Source: Terriglobia bacterium (GTDB lineage Bacteria > Acidobacteriota > Terriglobia > Acidiferrales > UBA7541). From it: DNA of 64,000 nucleotides. Position 1 is the stretch's first letter. Every line of letters starts with the position of its first letter. The translations under genes and the position numbers were made by a program. Location: NCBI GenBank assembly GCA_020073485.1, contig JAIQFB010000019.1, positions 62,001-126,000 of the forward strand, read 5' to 3'. Under the pieces are notes generated by a model that searched no databases, was not told the DNA's origin, and worked only from the letters and a program-made list of their open reading frames with translations. Positions 37,971 through 47,186 of the stretch are shown piece after piece.

Positions 37971-39644
37971 TCATTGCGCCTCGATCTGCTCCCGCGCCTT
38001 CTGCAGCTCAAACCAAAAAAAGCCATAGGGGCCCAATGACAAGGAATACGGTTGCGAACCGATGACCGGGAATTCCACGTACCCCAGCATTTCTACTGGC
38101 CGCATTCCCTGGTAGGCCTGTAAATTCAGCTCCACCGGTTGCGCGAATCGCGAGAGGTTAGCCACGCACAAAACCGTTTCGCCCTCCCCGCGCCTCAGAT
38201 AAGCCAGAATCTTGCGATTGCCGGGGTCAAGGAATTCCATCACTCCGCGGCCAAACACGCGAAACAATTTGCGCAACGCGACCATGTTCCGCATCCAGTT
38301 GAGCGGCGACGAAGCTTCGCCATCCTGGGATTCCACATTCACGGCTCCGTAGCCATACACCGGGTCGCTGATGACGGGGCTGTATAGCATTTCCGGCGCG
38401 GCGCGCGAGAAGCCCGCGTTGCGATCCCCGCTCCATTGCATCGGCGTGCGCACGCCGTTGCGGTCGCCCAGGTGAATGTTGTCCCCCATGCCGATTTCGT
38501 CGCCATAATAAATAATCGGCGTGCCGGGAAAGGAGAGCAGCAGGCTGTTCAGCAGTTCGATGCGCCGCGAATTGTTTTCCATGAGAGGCGCAAGACGCCT
38601 CCGGATTCCCACATTGATGCGCATGCGCGGATCGCTGCTGTACGCCAAGTACATGTAATCGCGTTCTTCTTCGTTCACCATTTCCAGCGTCAACTCGTCA
38701 TGATTGCGCAGGAACAATCCCCACTGGCAGTTCTCGGGAATCTCCGGCGTGTGCCTCATGATGTCCACGATTGGCTGGCGGTCCTCCAGCCGCAGCGCCA
38801 TGAACATGCGCGGCATGAGGGGAAAATGAAAAGCCAGATGGCATTCGTCGCCATCGCCAAAATAGGGCCGCACGTCACTGGGCCACTGATTGGCCTCCGC
38901 CAGAATCATCCGGCCCTCGTAGTTCTCATCCATCGCGGCGCGAATGTTTTTCAGAACCACGTGCGTGTCCGGCAAGTTCTCACAATTGGTGCCCTCGCGC
39001 TCCACCAGGTACGGAATGGCATCCAGCCGCAACCCGTCGACTCCCATGTCCAGCCAGTAGCGCATAATCTTGAGCACCTCTTCCAGCACCGCCGGATTGT
39101 CGTAATTTAGGTCCGGCTGGTGCGAGAAGAAGCGGTGCCAGTAGTAGGCCTTGGCGATGGGGTCCCAGGTCCAATTGGATTTTTCGGTGTCGGTAAAAAT
39201 AATCCGCGCGCCCTCGTACTTGCGGTCCGTGTCGCTCCAGACGTAAAAATCGCGCTCCTTCGATCCGGGGGCAGCCGTGCGCGCCGCTTGAAACCACGGA
39301 TGCTGGTCGGACGTGTGATTCACCACCAACTCCACCATCACCTGCATCCCGCGGCCATGCGCGGCGTTGAGAAAGGTTTTGAAATCTTCCATCGTGCCGT
39401 AGCTGGGATGGATGCTCAGATAATCGCTGATGTCATAGCCGTCGTCCCTGAGCGGCGACGGAAAAAATGGAAGCAGCCACAAGCAGGTGACGCCCAGCGC
39501 TTCCAGATAGTCGAGCTTCTGCAACAGTCCCGGAAAGTCGCCGATGCCGTCGTTATTCGCGTCAAAAAACGCTTTGACGTGGATCTCATAGATAACGGCA
39601 TCCTTGTACCAGAGAGGATCGCGCGCGCTGCCGGATTTCTTCAC
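37971..39644 (-). CDS. treS: Trehalose synthase (maltose alpha-D-glucosyltransferase), GH13
   Basis: 557 residues, the length of stand-alone TreS without a fused maltokinase. It opens [26 protein letters not shown]. The (beta/alpha)8 barrel has the GH13 regions: [22 protein letters not shown] (nucleophile Asp near 207), LAEANQWP (acid/base Glu near 248) and [12 protein letters not shown] (Asp near 314). It interconverts maltose and trehalose. The start is GTG 39644, with GGGGGA about 7 nt upstream, and overlaps the stop of the TreY relic (GTGA), a trace of former translational coupling. Confidence 0.94.
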   Translation of the reverse strand: MKKSGSARDPLWYKDAVIYEIHVKAFFDANNDGIGDFPGLLQKLDYLEALGVTCLWLLPFFPSPLRDDGYDISDYLSIHPSYGTMEDFKTFLNAAHGRGMQVMVELVVNHTSDQHPWFQAARTAAPGSKERDFYVWSDTDRKYEGARIIFTDTEKSNWTWDPIAKAYYWHRFFSHQPDLNYDNPAVLEEVLKIMRYWLDMGVDGLRLDAIPYLVEREGTNCENLPDTHVVLKNIRAAMDENYEGRMILAEANQWPSDVRPYFGDGDECHLAFHFPLMPRMFMALRLEDRQPIVDIMRHTPEIPENCQWGLFLRNHDELTLEMVNEEERDYMYLAYSSDPRMRINVGIRRRLAPLMENNSRRIELLNSLLLSFPGTPIIYYGDEIGMGDNIHLGDRNGVRTPMQWSGDRNAGFSRAAPEMLYSPVISDPVYGYGAVNVESQDGEASSPLNWMRNMVALRKLFRVFGRGVMEFLDPGNRKILAYLRRGEGETVLCVANLSRFAQPVELNLQAYQGMRPVEMLGYVEFPVIGSQPYSLSLGPYGFFWFELQKAREQIEAQ

Positions 39645-39796
39645 CGCGAGTCCCCCGTTTCTTTCCCCAGCTCCGCAATCGGAAGCGCGGCAAAAATGTG
39701 CGCAACCCGCTGCCGCGCGTTTGCGGGCGCAAATCCACCATTCAGCCGCAAGAGATACGTGCTGATTGGAATCCCGCTTGGTGTGTCCCCGGGCAA
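39641..39796 (-). pseudogene. Relic of a malto-oligosyltrehalose synthase (TreY-type) gene
   Basis: A 51-codon frame (TTG start at 39796, TGA at 39641-39643) begins with [14 protein letters not shown] near residue 9. This closely follows the TreY N-terminal block (I-P-x-S-T-Y-R-L-Q-L/F-N-x-G-F-T-F, then DAxxxVPYL). The following residues ([19 protein letters not shown]) have no GH13 catalytic region; the frame ends after LPIAEL, which resembles a TreY C-terminus. It looks as if about 700 codons were deleted internally, leaving both ends joined. Its stop overlaps the treS start, as expected for two genes once in one operon. A short stand-alone gene is the alternative. Confidence 0.5.
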
Positions 39797-40394
39797 CTTT
39801 TCAAGCTACCTTTCTTGTTCCATCCTCCGGCCTGGCAACCGGAACCACTCGGGGCCGGCAAGCTCAATGTCTAAAACGAAACAGCCCGGCGAACGCCTGA
39901 GAAGATCGCAGTGAAGGTAAATTGGCTGGGTGTAAATCAGTTCAGGAACCGCGCCTACTTTGCTGTTCAGCAAACGTTTACCTGTTTTGTCGCGGCGAAG
40001 GATACGAAGGTAATTCCGGACAGGCCGCCAACGGTAGTAATACAATCGCCACCCCGGAATTCCTGCGTCGCTTGCACGCTATTCAATCCTAATTCCACCT
40101 TGCGGTTCTTTCAACACATGATCATGGATGCCGTATCCTTATCGCACCCCCATTCCTCAGAACATCCGGCTCCAGGAAATTTCGCCCCTCTTGCAAATTG
40201 CCTTTGTCGGAGGCGGTTTCAACCGCGGCGCCAATCCGCCGATCGTCGATCTCCCTCACTCGGTCCATCCTTGCGGATTTCGTAGCCCGCGATCGATGCC
40301 GCAAAGAAATTCGCTTCAAGTGGCGATCCTGCTGTTGTAGGATGTCGCCAAATCGGAAATGTCGCTCCCCACACCATCTCAAGGAGGAGTTGCA
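39797..40394. other. Intergenic region, no supported gene
   Basis: About 600 bases between the TreY relic and the methyltransferase gene. Several short open frames exist on both strands (for example minus 39806-40045, in frame with the relic but beyond a TAG). None has a recognisable motif, a good ribosome site or convincing composition. It may be decayed sequence from the lost part of the trehalose locus. Confidence 0.4.
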
Positions 40395-41210
40395 GTGAAC
40401 CCAAACAAGGCATTATGGGAGAAAGGTGACTTTACCGAAATTGCCGCCTTCATGCGCCAATCGGGAGAAGCGGTCGTTCAGTCACTTGGACTTAAGCCGC
40501 CGCTGCGCGTTCTTGATCTCGGTTGTGGAGACGGCACTACGGCGATTCCCCTGGCCCGTTTGGGTGCCGATGTAGTTGGAATTGACATTGCCGCGAATCT
40601 GGTAGCCGCCGGGAATCAGCGAGCCGCGCAGGCAGGCCTAACGCGGCTGAAGTTTCAAGAGGGCGATGCGTGCAACTTACAAGGGGTCCCCGACCACACC
40701 TTCGATCTGACCATCTCCATTTTCGGCGCGATGTTTGCTCCCAAGCCCTTTGACGTAGCCAAGGAAATGGTCCGCGTCACGAAACCGGGCGGGCGCATCG
40801 TGATGGGCAATTGGATCCCCAACGATCCGACTTCCTTCGTGTCGCAACTTTTGAAGATCAGCTCAGCGTATACGCCTCCCCCTCCGGAAGGCTTCATCAG
40901 TCCGATGACCTGGGGCGTGGGCACCCATATCATCGAGCGATTCGGCCAGACTGGAATCCCGAAGGAGAAAGTATCCATGGTCCGGGATACGTTCCTGTTT
41001 GTGTCCCGAGACAAAACCCCGGCGCAGTTCATCGACTCATTTAGGCGATTCTACGGCCCGACCATGAACGCTTTCGACGCGGCTGAGAAGAACGGAAAAG
41101 CAGAGGAGCTCCGCGACCAGCTTGTGGAACTGGCGAATGCGGAAAATAAGAGCACGGACGGCAGCATTTCCATACCCGCGACCTTCCTTCGGGTGACGGT
41201 TGCCCTGTGA
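40395..41210 (+). CDS. Class I SAM-dependent methyltransferase (UbiE-like)
   Basis: 271 residues with motif I VLDLGCGDGTTAIPLARLG near residue 39, motif II VVGIDIAANLV, FQEGDACNL (motif III region), FDLTISIFGAMFAPKP (motif IV) and the post-motif block VTKPGGRIVMGNW. This is the methyltransferase-11/25 pattern used on small molecules such as quinones or lipids. The GTG start at 40395 has a perfect AAGGAGGAG 5 nt upstream, which settles it over the ATG at 40359. The DinB-like gene follows after 113 nt. Confidence 0.87.
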   Translation: MNPNKALWEKGDFTEIAAFMRQSGEAVVQSLGLKPPLRVLDLGCGDGTTAIPLARLGADVVGIDIAANLVAAGNQRAAQAGLTRLKFQEGDACNLQGVPDHTFDLTISIFGAMFAPKPFDVAKEMVRVTKPGGRIVMGNWIPNDPTSFVSQLLKISSAYTPPPPEGFISPMTWGVGTHIIERFGQTGIPKEKVSMVRDTFLFVSRDKTPAQFIDSFRRFYGPTMNAFDAAEKNGKAEELRDQLVELANAENKSTDGSISIPATFLRVTVAL

Positions 41211-41323
41211 GGACGATAGAAACAATTTGCCATCGTTGGAGCTGAGCCTGGATGAGTTCTCGCGGAATTAGCGAAAGCAGCCAACAACCACCGAAGCACA
41301 ATTTCTGACTCTAGGAGAAAAAA

Positions 41324-41806
41324 ATGAGCAACCGATCGGAAGCCCTTGCCGCGCGTCTCGAAGCCGGCGCAAAATCGCTCGCCGCATTTGCGGCCACGCT
41401 TTCCGGAGCGGAGTGGCAAACGCGCGTCCCCCATGACGGACGCAAAATCGGCGTCGTGGTGCATCACGTCGCCAGCGTTTACCCGATCGAGATCCAGCTC
41501 ACGCAGCTGCTGGCTTCCGGACAGCCGGTCGCCGGCGTGACCTGGGACGCCGTCCACACCATGAACCGAGACCACGCAAAAGAAAATGACGGCGTGACCA
41601 AGGAGGCCGCGCTCGCCCTGCTGGCAGCCAACAGCGCTGCTGCCGCTGCTGCCATACGCGCCCTCAGCGACGCGCAGCTGGACAGCGCCGCGCCCGTCTC
41701 CCTCAATTCCGATGCCCCACTCACCTGCCAGTTCCTGCTGGAGGATCATGCGGTGCGCCACAGTTACCACCACCTCGCGAAGATCAAGGCCGCGCTCGGC
41801 CGTTAG
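41324..41806 (+). CDS. DinB-like four-helix protein
   Basis: A 160-residue helical protein. The pattern VVHHVASV near residue 46 and the final DHAVRHSYHHLAKIKAAL (His near 142, 146, 149-150) give the three-His metal site of the DinB/YfiT superfamily. Members include thiol-dependent metal enzymes and proteins induced by stress; the specific role here is unknown. AGGAG lies 8 nt before the ATG. The gene stands alone, converging on dctA after 240 nt of sequence with no recognised feature. Confidence 0.75.
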   Translation: MSNRSEALAARLEAGAKSLAAFAATLSGAEWQTRVPHDGRKIGVVVHHVASVYPIEIQLTQLLASGQPVAGVTWDAVHTMNRDHAKENDGVTKEAALALLAANSAAAAAAIRALSDAQLDSAAPVSLNSDAPLTCQFLLEDHAVRHSYHHLAKIKAALGR

Positions 41807-42046
41807 CAGCGAATAGCTTTGCGCTCAGGCACTCCCTCGCTTTTCCGCGAATCAGGCGCCGCAATCGGGAATATGCAGGGTCAACCCGTCACGATTTCGC
41901 AAGTTGACGTCCCGCCCGGATGCGCCTACTTCCGTCGATCAGGTGGCCTCCTGGCAGGACTCTCCCTCGCACTGTGAGCGATCGCGAACTCGGCTGACTG
42001 TTCGTTCCGTTCCGCGAGGGCAGAGCCTTTCACCACGCCATGAATC

Positions 42047-43390
42047 CTAAAGTGCGGATGCTTGCGCGGTCTCTTCCGGACCGTTTTGCAGCTCTGATTG
42101 CAGGGTCTGCAAATCAACCGCCCGCTCCATGCGGCCAATCACGATGGTCGCGAGCGAGTTGCCCAATACGTTCACCGGCACAAAGGCGGACGACAGCAGG
42201 CTATGAACTCCGAGAATGAGTCCGACACTGGCGACGGGAACCACGCCCGTCGTCGAAAGCGTCGTCGCAAGAATGACGATCGCCGAACCGGCGACGCCGG
42301 CACCGCCTTTTGATGTAAACAACATTGTTGCCAAGAGCGCCAACTGCTGGCCAATCGTTAAATGAATTCCCACGGCCTGGGCGAGAAACACCGAGACCGT
42401 GGCCCAATACAGGCACGTCCCGTCGTGGTTGAAGGAGTACCCGGTCGGCAGCACCAGTGCGACGATGGATTCCTCCACCCCGAGGCGCCGCAGTTTGGCG
42501 AGTACGCTCGGAAACACGGATTCACCGGAACTGGTGCCGACGACGATCATCAGCTCGGCCGCGAAATACCGAATCAATCGCAGGATATTTACGCCCGCGG
42601 CGAAAGCGATCGGGGTCAGTACCAACGCGACAAAAAGCAAGCAGCACACGTAGAATTCCGAGACCAGTTTTCCCAGAGCCAGGAGCGAGGACACACCGAA
42701 TTTGCCGACCGTAAATGCGATAGCCCCGAACGCGCCGATCGGAGCGACGTACATCACAAACCCGATCATCTTGAACAACACCTGCATAATCGAGTGAATT
42801 ATGTCAACGAGAGGCTTGCCTTTCGATCCCAAGGCGAGCAATCCGAAGGCGAACATCAGGGAGAAGAACAGTACCGGAATGACTTCGCCCTCGGAGAAGG
42901 CTCCCACGGCGCTTGCAGGCACCAGGTTGAGCAAAAACTGGCCGAAAGTGACTGCTTTTGCAGGCGCCTTCACGCCGCTTTCGGCGATGGCCTTCAAATC
43001 CACATGCATGCCCGCGCCGGGCGCCCAGAAGTTCACGAGAAGCAAGGCAAGGATGAGAGCGATCGTCGTCACCACTTCAAAGTAAATCAGCGATTTAATC
43101 GCAACACGACCGACCTTCTTCGCTTCGCCAACACTGGCGATGCCGTGGACCACCGTGCAGAAAATGATCGGCGCCACGAGCATTCGCACGAGTTTAATGA
43201 ACAGGTCGCCAAGAGGCTTCCACGCATCGGCGCGTTCGGGCCACATGTGGCCGACAAATACGCCCAGCACCATCGCCACCAAGATCTGTGCGGAGAGATG
43301 TTTGTACCAGGAGCGTGGACGTGGATTCGCGGTGACTTTGCTGACTTCGGTAACCTCCGGTTTTGCGGCTGGCGTTTGCATGGTGGGCAT
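42047..43390 (-). CDS. dctA: C4-dicarboxylate:cation symporter DctA
   Basis: 447 residues. It matches DctA along its length: QILVAMVLGVFVGHMWPE (TM1), PLGDLFIKLVRMLVAPIIFCTVVHGI near residue 60 (split here for length), VNFWAPGAGMHVD, the reentrant loop with GTSSGESVFPSVL, LPTGYSFNHDGTCLY (TM7 ion site) and LTSKGGAGVAGSA (HP2). It imports succinate, fumarate, malate or similar acids with cations. It begins immediately after the stop of the upstream gene (TAG-ATG), so it is the third gene of an operon that could first break a ring compound down and then take up its acids. Confidence 0.93.
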   Translation of the reverse strand: MPTMQTPAAKPEVTEVSKVTANPRPRSWYKHLSAQILVAMVLGVFVGHMWPERADAWKPLGDLFIKLVRMLVAPIIFCTVVHGIASVGEAKKVGRVAIKSLIYFEVVTTIALILALLLVNFWAPGAGMHVDLKAIAESGVKAPAKAVTFGQFLLNLVPASAVGAFSEGEVIPVLFFSLMFAFGLLALGSKGKPLVDIIHSIMQVLFKMIGFVMYVAPIGAFGAIAFTVGKFGVSSLLALGKLVSEFYVCCLLFVALVLTPIAFAAGVNILRLIRYFAAELMIVVGTSSGESVFPSVLAKLRRLGVEESIVALVLPTGYSFNHDGTCLYWATVSVFLAQAVGIHLTIGQQLALLATMLFTSKGGAGVAGSAIVILATTLSTTGVVPVASVGLILGVHSLLSSAFVPVNVLGNSLATIVIGRMERAVDLQTLQSELQNGPEETAQASAL

Positions 43391-44281
43391 CTAGTCGAGC
43401 GAGCGCGTGACGCCGTTAAATAATTCGTCAACCGAGAAGCGGCGCGGGATCAGACCCTGACATTCGGAATATCGAATGATCGTTTCCAGCGACTCGCGCA
43501 CCGCCTCGACGCCGAATCGCAGTGCTCCCATTCCTTTTGAGGGACCGGCGGCCGTGCTTTGCTTCAGCATGCGGTAAACCTCGCGGACAACGTCCGGGCG
43601 GGCCTGCGTGATCGATTCCTTTATCACCATCATATGGTTAATCGGAACGCCACCATGTTTTTCGGCCCAACGCGCCGCAACTTCCGCCGCATCCGGAATC
43701 AGCGGCTTCAGTGGCGTGCCCTCGGGATTTTCGCTTCCGAAAATTGCCGCGTCGATTTCGCCATCGAGCAGCATCTGCAAGAGCTGCTTGCCTTCCGGCG
43801 CGCGCTGCACCCAGGGCGGATCGCTGTACTCGGCAACGTGCGGATCTTCGAAGGTGATCCACTGAATGGACCGGAAGTCGACGCCATAGTCTTCTTGCAG
43901 GAAACCTCGAACCCACGCGCCAGTCGTTTGCGTGTATGCCCGGACACCTACTCTGCGGCCGTTCAGGTCCCCGGGATCCAGATGACCGCGTTCCGGGTTG
44001 AAAAAGATCGTGTGATGCTGGCCGCGCGCGACGGCGACAGCAGGCATCAGAATATACGGCTTGCCGTACGCCTTCGCTTGCAAGAATGTGACGATGGCAA
44101 GCTCGCCCAGATCGAACTTCTGCTCCCGCACCAGAGCTTTGAACGCCTTGTTCGCGGTCTTCACGTCAGCAAAAACAAAATTTACAAGCGGCGATTGCAG
44201 CTCCCCGCTTCTCAAGGCCCTGGTGTGCGGGTTCAACGCCAGCAGAGTCTGCAGAGTCACCGGGAGCCGTGTTTCAGGCAT
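43391..44281 (-). CDS. 4,5-dihydroxyphthalate decarboxylase-like protein (PBP2 fold)
   Basis: 296 residues of the family related to phthalate-pathway 4,5-dihydroxyphthalate decarboxylase, which has the fold of periplasmic-binding protein type 2. Recognised parts are ELAIVTFLQAKAYGKPYILMPA near residue 57, LNGRRVGVRAYTQTTGAWVRG near 105 and LLDGEIDAAIFGS near 167. No signal peptide is visible, in keeping with an enzyme rather than a transporter subunit. The annotation by homology is loose: relatives act on varied aromatic acids. It lies in one operon between the amidohydrolase and dctA. Confidence 0.78.
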   Translation of the reverse strand: MPETRLPVTLQTLLALNPHTRALRSGELQSPLVNFVFADVKTANKAFKALVREQKFDLGELAIVTFLQAKAYGKPYILMPAVAVARGQHHTIFFNPERGHLDPGDLNGRRVGVRAYTQTTGAWVRGFLQEDYGVDFRSIQWITFEDPHVAEYSDPPWVQRAPEGKQLLQMLLDGEIDAAIFGSENPEGTPLKPLIPDAAEVAARWAEKHGGVPINHMMVIKESITQARPDVVREVYRMLKQSTAAGPSKGMGALRFGVEAVRESLETIIRYSECQGLIPRRFSVDELFNGVTRSLD

Positions 44282-44291
44282 CGATTTCCTT

Positions 44292-45140
44292 CTACTTTCC
44301 GGCCAGCACGGGATAAAGAGTCAGCGCCGTTCTGGCGAAGATCCAATAGCGATCTTCCGCCGATAGTACCGACAATGCCGCTTGGGAAACCTTCAGCAAT
44401 TCCGGGAGCGTTCCTTCCGATGCCGGATAGTTCGATCCCCAGGCGATCCGCGAAGCGCCGAATTTCGATACGAGGAACGGAAAGAAGGTCGCGTGAGTGG
44501 CCTTCCCCTTTTGCGCTTCCGCTACGGTGCGCGGGGTCAGTTTCAAGTACAGATTCCTGTAATCCGCCAGTCTAAAGACATCGCTCGCGCCGGCATAAGG
44601 AGGTCCGTCCGACAAGGTCGGCTTTGCCAAATGATCCAAAATGACGCGGACATTCTGAAAGCGCTCCAGCATGTGGGTGAGCTGCGGAAGCGCCTTCACC
44701 GTCATTTGCATGCACACGGGGATTCCGAGTTCGCTCGCGCACTCCCAGGCCGGGAACGATCGCGGGTCGTCAACCCAGTCCGCCTGATTTGGCATTGTGC
44801 TGCCTGCCGTGAACAAACGCATTCCGGTCAGGTTGCGGCCTACCCAATATCGGATCTTGTCCGGAGCGTCAGGTGCGAGAACATCCACGGAAAAAACGCC
44901 CGTGAAACGGTTTGGGTGGGCGGCCACAGCATCGGCAATATACGAATTATCGTGACCGTAACAAGTGGAAGCCTGTACCAAAGCCGACTTCGCAATGCCC
45001 GCCTGGTCCATGGCGGCAATCATTTGCTCCATGCTTACGGGTCTTTCGCGCGACCAGTCGGATTTGTGGCCGCCGACCGGAGCGTTCGGATAGCGCCCCG
45101 TATCGGTGCTGATCACATGAGGATGGATGTCGATCGTCAT
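44292..45140 (-). CDS. Amidohydrolase-2 family lactonase/decarboxylase-like enzyme
   Basis: A 282-residue TIM-barrel hydrolase. It has TIDIHPHVIS (HxH), LVQASTCYGHDNSYI, GMRLFTAG, CMQMTVKALPQL, RVILDHLAKPTLSDGP (His near 165) and RIAWGSNYPASEG (barrel strand 8, with Asn in place of the usual Asp near 240). This is closest to PDC-lactone hydrolase (LigI)-like members that open or decarboxylate aromatic breakdown products. First gene of the set with the decarboxylase-like gene and dctA. Confidence 0.82.
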   Translation of the reverse strand: MTIDIHPHVISTDTGRYPNAPVGGHKSDWSRERPVSMEQMIAAMDQAGIAKSALVQASTCYGHDNSYIADAVAAHPNRFTGVFSVDVLAPDAPDKIRYWVGRNLTGMRLFTAGSTMPNQADWVDDPRSFPAWECASELGIPVCMQMTVKALPQLTHMLERFQNVRVILDHLAKPTLSDGPPYAGASDVFRLADYRNLYLKLTPRTVAEAQKGKATHATFFPFLVSKFGASRIAWGSNYPASEGTLPELLKVSQAALSVLSAEDRYWIFARTALTLYPVLAGK

Positions 45141-46080
45141 GGCCAGATTAGGCTGTCATTTCCTCCAAACCTCAGGCGGCACACCCTTCTCTCGCGACGC
45201 GGGCCGAAAGACATTGTAGCTGGTGTAGTCTTCTTTGCGTTGTCCGTGCTACCAATTGCCAGCGGCTTGACTAGCGGATTTCCGGAATGCCGAAAACGGC
45301 GGACGGGAAATCGAACCTACCCGCCCCATCGGTTCGCGCACGCCCGGCGGGCTAGGATAAGCGGAGACAACGCCGCCCGTCAATCCGGCATTGGGTTTCT
45401 GACGAATCAAACCTCGATAAGGTGCATGCCCTTTGAGCATGGCTCCGTGTGCGGTGCCGGAACGGCGGATGTCCACCTGTTCGCGACGTCACAATTTCCC
45501 GAACGGATCGAGAACGAGACTGCGAAGACGGCGGTAACTCTCACTGCGCGTCCGCAGTTCGCCAGGCTATGGTTGCATCGCCTGCCCCTAACAAGAGCAT
45601 GCTTCGGGGTTGGGAACCGTTGCGTGGGGTGGTATGCTCACCTTCGCGATTCTAATTCTCCTCGATGCAAGGTACGTCTTGCCTGGAGTATTCCGCAAGA
45701 TGATCCCAGTAGATAGCGCGAGATTCTTCCCCCCACGGCTGACGAGCCCATTACTTGCATTGGCGATGCGCTGCACTCCGGATTTCTATTTGAAAAGCGT
45801 CGGGGACAGCCTAAGTGCTTGGAAGCGTGACTAAAACATATTCCCTACAGGTGAGAAATATTCGCGCGATTGCCCAGTAGGGTCCGTTAATACGCGGAAG
45901 CCTGCTTGGCTAGGTTGACTTCATGCCGCCGCGTTCCTGTTCGCCAGGGTATCGGAAGGAAGCTGCAGGTAGTTTCCGCCCGCTTTCGGCCCGGATTTCC
46001 ACTTGCTTATCGTATTCAATTAGGTAAACGCGCACAGAAATTCTACTCGGGTGCATAAGCGATCCAGCATACTGACGCTG
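45141..46080. other. Large intergenic stretch, no supported gene
   Basis: About 940 bases. Short frames exist (plus 45610-45834; minus 45249-45476), but none has family motifs. At 45300-45325 the minus strand reads GGGTAGGTTCGATTTCCC, which resembles a tRNA T-arm; the stem does not pair in tRNA register and no other arms are present. The region should hold the promoter of the amidohydrolase operon near 45150-45250. Confidence 0.45.
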
Positions 46081-46929
46081 ATGATCACGACCCGTTCAAG
46101 CGTGAAGCGTTGGAGCACTGCCATTCTGTTCGCTGGCATAGTTCTCCTGGGTGGCTGCACGCGCATGTATCGCATGTATCAAAGCTGGTATGTGAGCCGC
46201 TACGACGGTGAAATTCGCCGCGCCGGGCAAGCTATCGCAGCCTCCAGGAACACTACACAACGCTCCGCAGCGTACGCCGACCGGGCTGACGCCTATGCCG
46301 AAAAGGCTCGGTACTCGCGACTCATGAAGCTCATCGCAGGCGAGGAATACAACAAACTCTTCGATTTGGCCGTTCAGGATTACAACCAGGCGATCGCGTT
46401 GGACCCGGACAACGCGGAGATGTATTACCGCCGGGGCAATGCTTACTATTCTCGTGCCGGCCTGGACATGATTTACGAGCCCCACACGTCTGTTTTTCTC
46501 GCTCCGGCCAAAGCTGATTTTTCCCGAGTAGTAGAAAAGAATCCCAAAGATATCATGGCCCTCGACATGCTTGGCTTGACCGATGGTTCGAGGGGAGATT
46601 GGACGCAAGCCATTGCTGATTTCGAACAGGAAGCCGCACTGAAGCCGAGGATGCGCTTCCGTGTTTCCGACGCCTACTGCAATCGCGGCTCCAGTTACCC
46701 CGGAGAGAAGTACGATCTGGCCATTTCGGATTTGAACCAGGCGATCCAAATTCGCGGCACGTCTGATCCTTGTGAGTGTGAGCCTTACAATCCGTTGCTG
46801 GCGATCTATGTCAAACAGACACGAGAATACGACAAGGCGCGAGAGGTGGTCGCGCTTGCGCAGCGTTCGGGAAAGTGGATTGCCCCCGAATATCTCGAGC
46901 AACTAAAAGCGTCGAACGCTAACCGATGA
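46081..46929 (+). CDS. TPR lipoprotein
   Basis: 282 residues from ATG 46081 (or 292 from GTG 46051). The lipobox IVLLGGC makes Cys26 the lipidated residue. Four or five TPR-like helix pairs follow: YNQAIALDPDNAEMYYRRGNAYY near 102-125, DFSRVVEKNPKDIMALDMLGLTD near 145, and LAISDLNQAIQIRGT near 220 (given in parts). Such envelope lipoproteins hold multiprotein complexes together. There is no strong ribosome site for either start; the later one gives the shorter, more typical signal. It is the last chromosomal-looking gene before the tRNA fragment. Confidence 0.8.
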   Translation: MITTRSSVKRWSTAILFAGIVLLGGCTRMYRMYQSWYVSRYDGEIRRAGQAIAASRNTTQRSAAYADRADAYAEKARYSRLMKLIAGEEYNKLFDLAVQDYNQAIALDPDNAEMYYRRGNAYYSRAGLDMIYEPHTSVFLAPAKADFSRVVEKNPKDIMALDMLGLTDGSRGDWTQAIADFEQEAALKPRMRFRVSDAYCNRGSSYPGEKYDLAISDLNQAIQIRGTSDPCECEPYNPLLAIYVKQTREYDKAREVVALAQRSGKWIAPEYLEQLKASNANR

Positions 46930-47186
46930 CTCTTGATGTGCATCTCTTAATCTTCCTTCCGGTCACAAGATCCGCGCCAGGACAAGTCAACTCCCGAAAA
47001 CGGCGTTGTGGGAAGCAAAGGAAGAGGTTCTGGGCGTATCGTCGGCAAATCGGAAGTAACTGGACGGACGAACGCACGGAGCGCTGCACGTCACTAAGGG
47101 ACACCTGCGCATGAGCGTGATTCGACAGACGCGCAGAGGAAGATCACTTTGCGAAGCGCACCTTGCCGCAGCGGATTATCCTATTA

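Noticed and set aside
45295-45330. Minus-strand T-arm-like sequence (TAGGTTCGATTT) suggesting a tRNA
   Set aside because: The T-stem does not pair in the correct register and no D-arm, anticodon arm or acceptor stem can be built around it.
45610-45834. 74-codon frame with a hydrophobic start
   Set aside because: No ribosome site, no recognised family and a weak composition; left as intergenic.
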